From Metridium senile (taxonomy: Eukaryota; Cnidaria; Anthozoa; Actiniaria; Metridiidae), in the NCBI GenBank assembly GCA_949775045.1, contig OX459101.1:10691101-10755100 (forward strand): DNA of 64,000 nucleotides. Reading direction: 5' to 3'. Made by a program: the position numbers and the translations under genes. Under the pieces are notes generated by a model. It was not told the origin of the DNA. It worked only from the letters and a program-made list of their open reading frames with translations, and did no database searches. Below, piece after piece: positions 1 to 11,584 of the stretch. Each line of letters opens with the position of its first letter. The first letter of the stretch is position 1.

Positions 1-469
1 GTAAAGGACGTATTTATAAAGGGTTAACACGGGAAACAACCCTCTCCAACAACGCCATCTTGGAACTGTTGGCGATGCGACAAAAATGCTTTTGATTTGC
101 TTATGTTAGCCGGAAGTCCGCGCGCGAAATCATCTGGTAGATTCGCTATGCGCAGCAACTCGAACCTCGACTTGGAACTATCAGAAATCCGTGACATCAA
201 ACCGAAGTTAGCTTTAGATTGTAGCTCCATATTTTTTTGCTTATCAAAAATATGAAGCATTAAGGGTATTAAGGGCTTTACCGAGAGTATTAAAACGATT
301 TATAGAGATACCGTCATTCAATATAACTCACTTAGGTGCGGAATCTTAAGAACTGATGTATTTAAAGCTTTTTAAAAAAGCTTCGGAACTGACAAACCAC
401 GCAGTCTCATTAGCAAAAACTTGATTCACAGCAGGATAATAGAAAAATAATTTTTAGTCCGGCGAACCA
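1..469. other. No gene recognised
   Basis: AT-rich sequence without a supportable gene. The first 230 bases have a reverse-strand open frame without a recognisable motif; it begins at an interior ATG and has no splice or promoter context that would support it. Confidence 0.4.
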
Positions 470-838
470 ATGACCAACCCAGTCGATAAGGAAATGGAAC
501 CTCCGATCATTGTTATTCTAGATATTTCGCCATAAGTACTTTGAATTTACGATCAGCCCAGTCAATAAGGAAATGGAACCTTTGATCATTGATATTCTAG
601 ATATTTTGCCATAAGTACTTTCAATTTACGATCAGCCCAGTCAATAAGGAAATGGAACCTTTGATCATTGATATTCTGGATATTTCGCCATATTAAGTAC
701 TTTGATTTTACCATCAGCCTAGTCAATAAGGAAATGGAACCTTTGAACATTGATATTCTAGAATTAAGATATTCTAGTAGCAATAATCAAGTGCTTTGAA
801 TTTACGATCAACTTTGTTAAAAAGGAAATGGAACTTTT
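470..838. repeat. ~80-bp tandem repeat, 4-5 copies
   Basis: Copies each carry CAGTCAATAAGGAAATGG followed by a GATATTCTAGATATTTCG-like segment and AAGTACTTTGAATTTACGAT. The central copies are nearly identical; the last is degraded and has an insertion. Confidence 0.8.
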
Positions 839-1092
839 GCTAATTTATTCCGGAATTGAAATACAAAGATTATTTAATTATTGTATTATGCTGAGAGCAG
901 AGTCTCTTCCGTTGCCATTGGTGACAGGAAAATGAGAAGAAAAAATCACCTCTTTAACGTCTCAATCTTTCTAGCTGGACACTGTGCCCTACTAATTGGG
1001 GAGACTCAGACACACACTCATTACCTCTACGTTAATTATTTTGCACACAACTCGGCTCACAAAAACATTTCTTGTCAGAAATCGCAACAAAA

Positions 1093-1216
1093 GATGATGA
1101 TGGCGAAAATATTGCTTGCTGATGATACTAGTGATGATGATGATGATGATGATGATGATACTAGTGATGATGATGATGATGATGATACTAGTGATGATGA
1201 TGATGATGATGATGAC

Positions 1217-1273
<57 letters not shown>

Positions 1274-1277
1274 TATT

Positions 1278-1312
<35 letters not shown>

Positions 1313-1314
1313 CA

Positions 1315-1391
<77 letters not shown>
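1093..1391. repeat. (GAT)n then (TTA)n microsatellite
   Basis: GAT trinucleotides, punctuated by ACTAGT spacers, to about 1215, followed by a long TTA run with a few C substitutions. The apparent reading frames here (poly-Asp, poly-Tyr, poly-Ile) are artefacts of the repeat. Confidence 0.9.
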
Positions 1392-1854
1392 GTTATTAAG
1401 TCACTTCAGGTTGAAAAACGGAAACTTTATAAACATCAAAATGATCCAAGAAAGAGTACAAAACGTTCATCAGAACAAGTCAGATCTTACTATCGCACTA
1501 TGTAATTTTTCTTTTCTTTTGTAAAATGTTAGGAAAAAGGCTGTGAATAAAACGGCGAAATTGGTCTGTTTTAAAGTTTAAAAACGGAAATGAAAAAACA
1601 TATCTCCTTCTAACTTAAAGGTTGCAAATCATAAACAATTATCTCTCCTTCAATTCTAGCTATGTAAGTTTTTTAGATCACTTTTTAAACGTTTATTATT
1701 CAACTTTTATCATATCTAGGTGAGGCAATATGAAGCAGTTTCCTTTGTAGATGCATCATTAACTCTGTCAGCTTCATTTGTCGGTGTTTTGAAACTCCCG
1801 CCAGAGCAATTGAAAAGTCCCGTATGTGTCCCTGAATTCTGCGCGATGCAATAA

Positions 1855-1965
1855 TACTAATAATGATGATATAAATAACGGTTATTATAAACGTAATTCA
1901 TTATTGGACGTTGTACTATGATCATGCTGGACTGATAATGATTATGATCAAGATGATTACTAGAA
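1855..1965. repeat. Dispersed repeat, copy 1 (related to 3305-3420)
   Basis: Shares GTAATTCATTATTGGAC and the downstream GATGATCAAGATGATTAC-like stretch with 3305-3420. In each case a GAT-rich microsatellite lies upstream, so a larger ancestral unit was probably duplicated. Confidence 0.55.
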
Positions 1966-2573
1966 CAACCTTGATAAAAAGGTTTTTGCAATACTATATT
2001 AGATGAAATAAAGGTTTAAAATCACGTATGTTATATTGGCACCATTATTGTTCAATACACTTTTTGCAGAAAGTAGTTGTAGTATTTTCTTAGGTGCCGA
2101 CGTACATTTTCATTTGGAATGTTTGAAAACATACATTTTTGTTTGCCACAAACCCCGCCTTAGTTTCGCACAAATGTTCATATGACCCCCTTCTTTTCAA
2201 GTTTGTCAGTACACAATCTCCGGCTTTAAATATTTGATTGTTTGTCTGCCCCCACCCGGCTTTTGAATGGCTTTTTGGGATTCCTCGTCCCCCTCCCCCC
2301 ATCGACTGAACCTCCAGCATCTCTCCCGATAAAAATAAACGGTCACTTACTGCTTTATTGGTCGACAAACACGGTCATCATGACAAATTATTACATCAAG
2401 TCGCTTTCAAGGGTCTTTATGTTTTTTTAAGCGCATCAGATGTTCTGTAATCTCTTCATGCTATTTTTATACTTTTGTTTACATTGAGCTGAAACTTAAA
2501 TAAGGAAGTTTGAACGTAGACGCTTGTCATCTTTCCATAAACTGCGATTGTTAGGAAATCAATATCGAATGTC

Positions 2574-2746
2574 AATAGAGATTTCCGATTTAGTGGATTT
2601 AGATAAGTATATTCCAAGCCCCCTCTATAATTGCGCCATTTTTATTTTAACATTACAAAACATTGAAAACAATATTTCTTCTATATGCCTATTCCACTAC
2701 TATATGCCTATTCCGCCTATAATCCACTAAATCGGAAATCTCTATT
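2574..2746. mobile_element. MITE-like element, 26-bp perfect TIRs
   Basis: The ends are perfect inverted repeats of 26 bp beginning AATAGAGATTTCCGATTTAG. The 173-bp element is non-coding. I could not see a convincing target duplication. Confidence 0.75.
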
Positions 2747-2821
2747 AGCATTATGTAGTATTTTTGGATAACGGTTTTGGTTCATTCTGTGGATCTGTTG
2801 ATTCCCTCGATTGAAGTTTTG

Positions 2822-3232
2822 CTTATTCATTCATTCATTGTTTTATTCATTCATTCATTGTTTTATTCATTCATTCATTGTTTTATTCATTCATTCATTG
2901 TTTTATTCATTCATTCATTGTTTTATTCATTCATTCATTGTTTTATTCATTCATTCATTGTTTTATTCATTCATTCATTGTTTTATTCATTCATTCATTG
3001 TTTTATTCATTCATTCATTGTTTTATTCATTCATTCATTCATTGTTTTATTCATTCATTCATTGTTTTATTCATTCATTCATTGTTTTATTCATTCATTC
3101 ATTGTTTGTTTTATTCATTCATTCATTGTTTGTTTTATTCATTCATTCATTCATTGTTTTATTCATTCATTCATTGTTTTATTCATTCATTCATTGTTTT
3201 ATTCATTCATTCATCAATTTATTCATTCATTT
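2822..3232. repeat. 20-bp minisatellite, about 20 copies
   Basis: The unit is TTTTATTCATTCATTCATTG with occasional extra ATTC or GTTT steps. It creates spurious open frames in several phases. Confidence 0.92.
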
Positions 3233-3304
3233 CGAGTTTTTTTTGATGATGATGGCGTTGAAAATACTGATTGATGATGATACTAGTGATGATGATGATG
3301 ATGA

Positions 3305-3420
3305 TTAATACCGAATTAACAGTTAAAATAACAGTTACTATAAAAGTAATTCATTATTGGACATCGTGACGTGATATAATCAGGATGATATATGATGATG
3401 ATCAAGATGATTACGATGCT
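3305..3420. repeat. Dispersed repeat, copy 2
   Basis: Partner of 1855-1965 (shared GTAATTCATTATTGGAC), again directly downstream of a GAT-rich stretch. Confidence 0.5.
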
Positions 3421-4589
3421 GTTAATAACAATTATACGTTAATTATCCACTGTTTTCTGACTGGCGTGTGTCTTTTTCGTATTCACTACAAATTTGTCCT
3501 TAAATCACGATGACAGCGAAACGTCGGACACTTGTTTCAATTTGATTTGCCTGTTTTTACATCAGTAAATCTCTTTTGAATTATATGGTTACTATTGAAA
3601 TAATTAATTATTCGGCATTATGTTATAACTATGATAATGATGATCGGTTAAGATGGACATTTAAATGACACGATGATAGACCGAATGTCAATTAATTGAC
3701 TTTCAAAAAAAAAAAAAAAGTTAAAAAATAAGCACCATCATCAGAAAGTGGAAGCAGAAATAAGTATTTTTGGAAAGTTTTATTGCTATAAATATAATTC
3801 AAGTTAAGCACTACAGAGATTTGTATGTGTTCAGTGAACTGTTTCCTTGCTAGCCTCGCTATGGTGTTTTTCACACTTTTGAAATTTTCATAACTTTTCA
3901 AGAATATAATATGTTTGTGTTAAAATTCTTAACCATTGTTGATACCATTCTAGTCTATAATTCTAATGTAATGGCTGACTAAAATATGAATTAAAATAAA
4001 TATGATAATGAGGTACGTACTGCGGTCATATTGACATTCGGTCATAGTCAAAACTAGACTGACGCACTTAGTGCGTTTACTCAGGCTACGTCATAGAGTA
4101 GTTGTGGTTTACCTGTGGCATTACGTCATGTTTAATCTCGACACAACGATAGACCCATAGATAGAAAAGGTATACCTAGACTCCCTACGGAGAATCCTGA
4201 GTAATAAATAAATCATTATTCACGTTTAAACGTCCTGTTTTTCGGCCTAGAATTCTAAATATTTACAAACTCAATAAGGTGTTTACAGGTCTAAATATTA
4301 ATTCTGACCAAAGGAAAACAAAATACTATACTGTTTGAGTTGCAGCGGTGTCAAGATATTAGTTAAACGCTCTAGGCACGCTTCTATAAACTCCTATTTA
4401 TAAAAGTCGTTTTTTGTTCTCTTATGCCGCTGTTAACGTCGACCAGCTTATTGCGTAAATATTTTACCACTACGTAAAATTCCTTGACCCTTTTTGGTGA
4501 ATTTAAATAATCCTTTTCTCCATCGGTTTCTTATGTCAACTGGTTGTGTAAATTTCACTTAAACGTGTAGAGTATATCGCTCTGTCATA
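3421..4589. other. Gene-free; possible Helitron-type 3' hairpins
   Basis: No coding signal seen. Around 4056-4100 there is a short hairpin (GCACTTAGTGC) beside CTAG and a CAGGCTA box; this resembles the 3' ends described at 15480 and 16500 but is diverged. A second similar sequence lies at 4170-4205. Confidence 0.3.
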
Positions 4590-5705
4590 TTTTTTATAAC
4601 TTCACAAAAAAATCCGCGGCGTTTTTTGCGGAATTATTTTTTTGACATTTCCGTTTGCCGCGGAAAAAAACGTGACACTCAGTCATATTTTGTAAAAATT
4701 TACGTAAATTTACGTGAAATTCCGCGGCGCTTTTTGAGGAATCAATTTTTTTATATTTCCGTTTGTTGCGGTATCAAAAATCAACGTGTTACGTAAATTT
4801 TACAAAAACGTAAAGATTACGTCACACTCTATTTTTAATACTGCATAATTTTTATGAATTTGCGTGAAATTCCACGGCGCTTTTAGGGGAATTGTTTTTT
4901 TAATATTTCAATTTGTCGCAGTTTTTAAATCAACTTGTTACGTAAATTTCACAAAAACGTCAAGATTACGACACACTATTTTTCATATTGCATATTTTTA
5001 TGAATTTACGTGAATTTCGCGGCGCTTTTTGAGGAATAAAGTTTTTATATTTCCGTTTGCCGCGTTTTCAAAAATCAACGCATTACGTAAATTTCACAAA
5101 AACGTCAAGATTACGACACACTATTTTTCATATTGCATATTTTTATGAATTTACGTGAATTCCGCGGCGCTTTTTGAGGAATAAAGTTTTTATATTTCCG
5201 TTTGCCGCGTTTTCAAAAATCAACGCATTACGTAAATTTCACAAAAACGTCAAGATTACGACACACTATTTTTCATATTGCATATTTTTATGAATTTACG
5301 TGAATTTCGCGGCGCTTTTTGAGGAATAAAGTTTTTATATTTCCGTTTGCCGCGTTTTCAAAAATCAACGCATTACGTAAATTTCACAAAAACGTCAAGA
5401 TTACGACACACTATTTTTCATATTGCATATTTTTATGAATTTACGTGAATTCCGCGGCGCTTTTTGAGGAATAAAGTTTTTATATTTCCGTTTGCCGCGT
5501 TTTCAAAAATCAACGCATTACGTAAATTTCACAAAAACGTCAAGATTACGACACACTATTTTTCATATTGCATATTTTTATGAATTTACGTGAATTCCGC
5601 GGCGCTTTTTGAGGAATAAAGTTTTTATATTTCCGTTTGCCGCGTTTTCAAAAATCAACGCATTACGTAAATTTCACCAAAAGTAAAGATGACGTCACAC
5701 TATTT
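4590..5705. repeat. 145-bp tandem array
   Basis: The motif GAGGAATAAAGTTTTTATAT recurs at exactly 145-bp steps between about 5030 and 5640. More divergent copies lie to the left (from about 4600) and a partial one to the right. Each unit carries TTACGTAA/ACGTAAAT palindromic cores and a CCGCGGCGC box. No coding potential. Confidence 0.92.
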
Positions 5706-6769
5706 TTCATATTTCAATTACGCATCGCTTTAGGGTGCGAATCGGTACGTTTAAGTCTGTGCGTGCGTCAGAGAGGCCAGGTGGTTTGATTACGACAACA
5801 TGGGCAATATATTCTCAAGAGTACTTGTGATAGCATCGAATGAAACGATCAAAATATCTGCAAATCTCATAAATAAAATCACAGAATGTGTCATTTTTTC
5901 ATTCACTTCATGCCAAATCGTGTAGTAAATTCGTGTGTTTTCTGAGAAGCACTTTAAGACACACACAAGAAACATTATGATTTAGTTTTAAGAGTGACAA
6001 AGCCTTAGGGTATTTATTGGACCTAACTTGTCTAAATGACTAGCTTATATCTGCGGCTTTATCTTTCGTTTAATTGTCTTTTTATTCAAATCTTTTAGAT
6101 AGCACGAGTTTATGAATTGTTTTAGAGCGCCGGCTGCTCTCTGCTTGGCAATTCTCCATGAAACATACGTTAAAAACAAGTCAAAACGATGTAAAAGAAA
6201 CAACTTGGACTTGCTAGAAATGCAGCGGGGAAAAACCTTTATACTTTTAAGTTAATGATTACGAAAAACAATTACAAAAAGAAAACCAAAAAAAGAAGCC
6301 AGAAAAGGAGACAAATAACTACAAAAGTTTATCATACTACACATCAGTCAAACTTCTTGCGGTGAAAAAGTTTTTTACCGAGTTCAACGAACAATAAACG
6401 ATTTCTAAAATATTTCTGGGTTTTTTGATTCGCACTGTAAAACCTTGACGAAAACTACAAATATTAAAGTCAAAACCACAGAGAAAAACATCTCATTAAA
6501 AAACAACAACAACAACACACACATATATTTATAACTTGTTGTGAAAACTGTTTATTATTTAATACTTCTAAAAGCAATTTATATAGACTTAAACCTTAAT
6601 TACAACTCTTTCAGAGCAGTTCCCCTTGTTAAAACTTAATAATTATACAATAAATATTCAGTAATTTCGTATTGAAAGCTGACACCACACTAATGAGCAA
6701 AACTGCCGAATTGTATTGAATTCACAAAGAAATTAAAAATCTTTATTTGTCAGCCACTCATTCTGCCAA
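5706..6769. other. No gene recognised
   Basis: AT-rich; short open frames only, none with recognisable motifs or splice context. Confidence 0.4.
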
Positions 6770-7530
6770 AAAGCTATGATCTAGATTGAATTAAGTGCAT
6801 TTCGGTAATAGAACTTCACGTTCTCTTGGCATTGACATACTTTATTTATATTGCTAAAAGACTATCATCTAGATTGGATTATCTTTGTTGGGAGATAGAA
6901 ATATATTCTATTTCATTTTCTATCGTTTCCAAATGACATTTACTCTACCAAAGCTTTATAATCTAGAATGAATTTTCGGTGATAGATAGATAGCTTTTTA
7001 ACGTACTCATACCTTACTATATTGCTAAAAGACTATAATATTATCTAGATTAGATTTATTTTTTTTCGAGATAGAAAGATATTTCATTTTATTTTCTATC
7101 GTTTCCAAATGATAGTTATTCAACAAAGCTTTATAATCTAGAATGAATTTTCGGTGATAGATAGATAGCTTTTTAACTGATACCTTATTTATATTGCTAA
7201 AAGACTATCATCTAGATTGCATTTAATTTTTCCGAGATAGAAATATATTCTATTTCATTTTCTATCGTTTCCAAATGACACTTATTCCAACAAAGCTTTA
7301 TAATCTAGAATAAATTTTCGGTGCTAGATAGATAGGTTTTTAACGTACTCATACCTTATTTATATTGCTAAAAGACTATCATCTAGATTATATCTAGATT
7401 ATATTTAATTTTTTCCGAGATAGAAAGATATTTCATTTTATTTTCTATCGTTTCCAAATGAAATTTATTCTACCAAAGCTTTATAATCTAGAATGAATTT
7501 TCGGTGATAGATAGATAGCTTTTTAACTAT
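6770..7530. repeat. ~175-bp tandem repeat, about 4.5 copies
   Basis: CTTTATAATCTAGAATGAAT followed by TTTTCGGTGATAGATAGATAG recurs near 6956, 7130, 7296 and 7482. Period length varies by about 10 percent. Confidence 0.85.
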
Positions 7531-8214
7531 GGTTTACTTAATGTATTTATACTAATTAAATTTACTTCATCTTTGATAATATAACTTTCATTTTTTATCT
7601 AACAAAGTTATTTATTCTGCCAAAAGCCTGTTTGATGTTGATTTCATTTACTTCATTTTTGGTAGTTTGAAATTAGTATTGCTTTCCGGGATAATTAGAA
7701 AAATCTCCAAAAAGCTCAGATCTCAGTTCGATATCGGTAAATATTAGATGGCAGGTTATGATTGGTGATCTTCAGGGTCAATATCTTCCTCCACAAAACA
7801 ATTATTCCTACCTAGAGAAATTCAAATACATCAACCAATTTTAATTTGTCTGTAAAAAAAAAAATTGGCCCTAGATTTAAGGTGGCAGTAGACATTTAAA
7901 AAGCACATTGTTTTTTTAAGGAAAGTATCCTTTATCAAGAAGCACGAAACACTAAATATCCGCTTTAGATTCCAAAAACGCCCATACTTCAAAACAACGA
8001 ATACTTCAGCGAATACTCCAATCGATTACTCGAACTTTTTGCGTAAAAGTAGGATCTGTTCTTTAAGTCTAAGTTATTTTTTTCTACCACCGTAGTAGAG
8101 GAAATTCTCATATTTACGCAGGTCGGTAAATAAGTTGACAAGTATTGATTGGAGGTATTAATAGGTTTTCAAACATAAATAAATACGGTTGAAATATAGA
8201 GTTTTCAAAGGGAA

Positions 8215-8550
8215 TTAATTAGACAATTGATATGAAATGCTGAATCGATTGACTTCAGTCGAATTGATTTTAGTCGAAAAGAGCTACTGAGATTTTGGTT
8301 AAATCGATTGAATAAGTGCATCTGAGCTAAATTTTGTCGAGATCGATTGACTGAGCAGAGCTTTGTCGAAGTAATTGACTTAGCCGATCGGAGTAGGATT
8401 TTATTGAATTGGATATTTTTAATCTGTACTGAATTTTGTCGATATCGAGTGAATAAGTGGATCTGAGTTAAATTTTGTCGAAATCGATCTATTTAGTCGA
8501 TTGGAGCTATTCTGTCGATATCGATGAACTCAGTTGACCAGAGCAGAATG
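8215..8550. repeat. Degenerate TCGATTGA-type repeats
   Basis: Recurrent AAATTTTGTCGAxATCGAT and GATTGACTxAGTCGA phrases at irregular 30-60 bp spacing: an old, decayed tandem array. Confidence 0.6.
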
Positions 8551-8639
8551 TGTGGCTTTAGTGTTTCATGTTATCAAAACAAAAATATGTCGGTATGAAA
8601 CTTCTTTGTCTATCAAGCTGAGCAGGATCTTCGTGCACT

Positions 8640-8905
8640 TCCTAAAGACGCTGTTACACGGGGCCACGTTTTCACCAACTTGTTCGCAAGCAGTCGTATA
8701 GCGAAACAAGTGCTGAAGGATTGCACAGTGTAACAGATGATGTCTCGCAATGTTTTTGTTGCAGACAGCATCGCACAAAGTAGAGTTCAGTTTTACTTTT
8801 TGTACCGGAACTCAGCAACTTGCAACGCCACAAGTGCAAGCATTGGGAGACAAGTTGCTGAGAAGATCGCACTGTTCGTGATCAGCGCCTTGAGGTGCCA
8901 TCATC
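8640..8905. mobile_element. MITE-like interspersed repeat (decayed)
   Basis: CGCTGTTACACGG on the left and GCACAGTGTAACAG/GATCGCACTGTTCGTGATC further in, with several AAGTTGCTGAG and CAACTTG inverted phrases. The inverted half-sites and lack of coding suggest a non-autonomous DNA element. Boundaries are uncertain. Confidence 0.4.
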
Positions 8906-9513
8906 ATTGGTGTTTGTCCCAAAACATGTCATTCATTTAGAGTTTTTGCTCAATTAGGACACGATTTTCTTTCTAAGAAGCATAAATACTACTTAATATT
9001 TATATCTATAAGTTCTTTTACGTTGTTAAATAGAGTTCCTTGCACAAGTTTTTTCGACTTTTCTGCTCTCCTTTGAGTCGTATTATACTTGGCAATTTCA
9101 AACTGTCACATGATTTTCCGGCAACAGTTCGCCTTGAAGTGACATACAGCTTCATTTTATAACTATGGTGCTTTTACGTCGTAAAAATTATTGCTTCAAT
9201 TGTTTTTGTAATTGCTTTTTCGTCCAGTCTCCTAGTTTTCGGTACATTTATATTTGCTCAATAGTACTGTATTGTAGTATTTTTTGTCTTTTTCCAACAT
9301 CAATTTCTCTTTATATAGTAAAATACACCTTTTATAACTCCAATTTTCTTTTACGTCGTAAATATCGCAGTAGAAAGACTAGTTGAATTGAGTTTTTCTC
9401 GTCTCAAACTGTATCCTTTAAACTTTGTTTTTGTTTCTTCTCGTCAACATACTCGACACATGACCTTTTTATGGTTTTGTCAAAACATGAATAGCAACAC
9501 TTCGTCACGGCAT

Positions 9514-10614
9514 TTATACAAAAACTTCTTTTTTAGAACTCATTTCGTCCAATTCCTTCGGTCTAAGCGCTATAGTTTCGCTCAGCTCGTAGCTCCCTTC
9601 GTTGCGTTTCTTTAAGCGAAAGACCAAAAACGCGACCAGAAGAATAGAGAACAAAGCACCTGCTAGAAGGGCGATTAGAATTTCAATAGTTACAAAACCA
9701 AATAGAGTTTTTCGCGGCTTTTCTGTTGGGTCTTTATGCGCAAGAACAGTTTTGTCTTCAGCAGTTACAGCCACTACGGTTGGTGTTGTTTTAGTTTTGT
9801 CTTCAGTAGGCTCAGTAGTATTGACTAGCGTCACTTTTTCTGTTGTAGCCGGTATGTTCGTTTCGATTTCAGAGATAACAGTAGGTTCTCTCGTAGTAGG
9901 TTTATTTGTACTCGGTTGAGTAGTAATTTCAATAGCCGTTGGCCTTTCGGTAGTCGTTCTGACAGTTGTTGTCGATTCTGTTGTGACCTGGGGTAGAACT
10001 ACAACTGTACTACTTGTTGAAACATCTGTAACACTCGATGAACTCACAACTTGTGTACTAGTTACAACATTAGTACTTTTAGTCGTAGGATTTGTTAATG
10101 TTGGTGATAGAACCGGTGTAGGCTTTGTAGATGCCGTTACGGTTGAATTCAAAGTCTTTGTTGATGTAACAATAGATACGGCTGAGTAGCTTTCGCTTTT
10201 TGTAACAATAACTGGAGTAAAACTGGTGCTTTTGGTTACACTAACTGAAGTAATACTACTCGTAGGCGAAGGAGAAATGGTCGAATTAGAAGACGATGAC
10301 TTTGTACCGTTAGGAGCAATAAACGGTTGATCGTTCGCAACATCGCTGAGAAGATGTTCGCTCGAATCGCCTGAACCTTCATTGGATTTCGAATCCTCAT
10401 CATCGATGCCACCGTCGTCTTCTTTGTCTCCCTCATCTCTTCTGCTCGCCGAAGGAGCTCTTTGTTCCATCATTTTAGCCCTTACTTCTCCTCGTTCATC
10501 GATAATTTCCACTTTCACAAGTCTTGGTTCTAAAAACTGTTTAGAATCGTAGCTTGTGACTCCCAACACGGCGAAAATAAGTATCAAAATCACGCTTGGT
10601 AATGTAGCTCTCAT
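9514..10614 (-). CDS. SDC: Syndecan-like transmembrane heparan sulfate proteoglycan
   Basis: Single uninterrupted ORF, 366 aa from the first ATG (complement of 10612-10614); the four codons upstream begin with GTG and are not used. Residues 1-21 form a signal peptide ending VLGVTS. An acidic stretch (about 58-86) holds one Ser-Gly dipeptide (S81-G82, context EGSGDSS), a glycosaminoglycan attachment context. Residues 103-300 are a Ser/Thr/Pro-rich mucin-like stalk. Residues 307-332 form one membrane helix. The tail starts RLKKRNEGSYELSE, matching the syndecan C1 box (vertebrate RMKKKDEGSY), and ends KEVFV, a variant of the C2 PDZ-binding end EFYA. Family role: cell-surface co-receptor linking matrix and growth factors to the cytoskeleton. 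Oddities: no introns, only one visible SG site, and EVFV instead of EFYA. Confidence 0.88.
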   Translation of the reverse strand: MRATLPSVILILIFAVLGVTSYDSKQFLEPRLVKVEIIDERGEVRAKMMEQRAPSASRRDEGDKEDDGGIDDEDSKSNEGSGDSSEHLLSDVANDQPFIAPNGTKSSSSNSTISPSPTSSITSVSVTKSTSFTPVIVTKSESYSAVSIVTSTKTLNSTVTASTKPTPVLSPTLTNPTTKSTNVVTSTQVVSSSSVTDVSTSSTVVVLPQVTTESTTTVRTTTERPTAIEITTQPSTNKPTTREPTVISEIETNIPATTEKVTLVNTTEPTEDKTKTTPTVVAVTAEDKTVLAHKDPTEKPRKTLFGFVTIEILIALLAGALFSILLVAFLVFRLKKRNEGSYELSETIALRPKELDEMSSKKEVFV

Positions 10615-10629
10615 TTTGACTTTCACAAT

Positions 10630-11011
10630 GGACCTTTTCTTTTGTTACTGAGCCTTTTCGAACCACGCTAGTTCATTTTGCCTTAAGGAATACACCAGAA
10701 CTCTTCACAGATTCGATGGATTATGATATTACGGTGCTTACGTTAATCATAAGATATTCCTAAATTGAACGACCTCCTACCGTCACAGACTCCTTGGATC
10801 GTACATGTATCAGCAAGCAGTAATGAAAGCCAAGACATTCAATATGTGAATCACGGTGTCATCATGTTAGTTTATAACCTTATCCGGTCACAAAGGAAGA
10901 GGTGACCTGTGAACGAGTATAACTTGCTGATACCGTTGGCATGACTACCGTACTGCATAAAGCTGTGCGCCTTTTGTATTTGCTCTCTGCCACCTTCAAC
11001 TAGACTTTTAA
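10630..11011. other. Upstream region of the syndecan gene
   Basis: No additional gene seen. It would contain the promoter or a non-coding 5' exon of the minus-strand syndecan gene, but I see no convincing TATA box. Confidence 0.3.
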
Positions 11012-11300
11012 AAATGGAAATTACTAGCGAATAAACTAGCATTGGCTGCGCCTAGCCTCCTCCGCAGGCATCTCTTCTTTCTTTCATTTTTGGGCTTTTT
11101 GGGCTTCCTGTGGCTTCCTGTGTTAGGAAGAAGAGGGGGACTGAGGAGAGGTCCAAATTAGATCACAGAGACGCCTGAGGAGGAGGCTAGGCTGCGCCGG
11201 TGTTTGATATCAACGATAGGTAATAGAATGAAATTTGTAACACTGTAAAAAATGTCGACTTAACTTGACCGGACGTTTCGAGCTTTTAAAAGCTGGAGTC
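11012..11300 (+). repeat. Interspersed repeat family R1, copy split by a MITE
   Basis: R1 is marked by ACTAGCGAGTAAACTAGTAT, GTGTTTGATATAAACGATAG, GAAATTTGTAACACCG and GACGTTTCGAGCTTT in that order. Here the order is kept, but a 137-bp MITE with its target duplication interrupts it after GGCTGCGCC. Confidence 0.75.
11053..11189. mobile_element. MITE, TIR TAGCCTCCTCCGCAGGC, 9-bp TSD
   Basis: The left end TAGCCTCCTCCGCAGGC is matched by GCCTGAGGAGGAGGCTA on the right. It is flanked on both sides by the perfect 9-bp direct repeat GGCTGCGCC (11044-11052 and 11190-11198). A 9-bp duplication is typical of Mutator-like elements. Non-coding and 137 bp, so non-autonomous. Confidence 0.85.
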
Positions 11301-11479
11301 AAAAGTACACTTTTAAAAAGTCATTCTTGTTGATTTCGGCTTCACAATGCAATTGGATATTTACTTAAAAAAATTTACAACAATGCTAAATGGGAACTGA
11401 ATAATATCTTGGTTGATCCATATAAGGCCGAGCTGTCGCACTATATTTAGAACTGCTATAGTTTTAGGTTTTCTCAATG

Positions 11480-11482
<3 letters not shown>

Positions 11483-11512
<30 letters not shown>
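11483..11512. repeat. (AT)n microsatellite
   Basis: About 15 alternating AT steps. Confidence 0.9.
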
Positions 11513-11520
<8 letters not shown>

Positions 11521-11584
11521 ATGGAAACTAGTGAGTAAACTAGAATAAATATCAATATAGATAAAACACATATTACTGGTATAT

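Noticed and set aside
24..260. Reverse-strand 78-codon frame at the left edge
   Set aside because: No recognisable domain; surrounding inverted phrases (CAACAACGCCATCTTGG) look like repeat sequence.
1093..1505. Asp/Tyr/Ile-rich frames at the left microsatellite
   Set aside because: Pure trinucleotide-repeat artefact; the same applies to frames at 18120-18390, 25000-25660, 39260-39880, 60057-60345 and 61175-62423.
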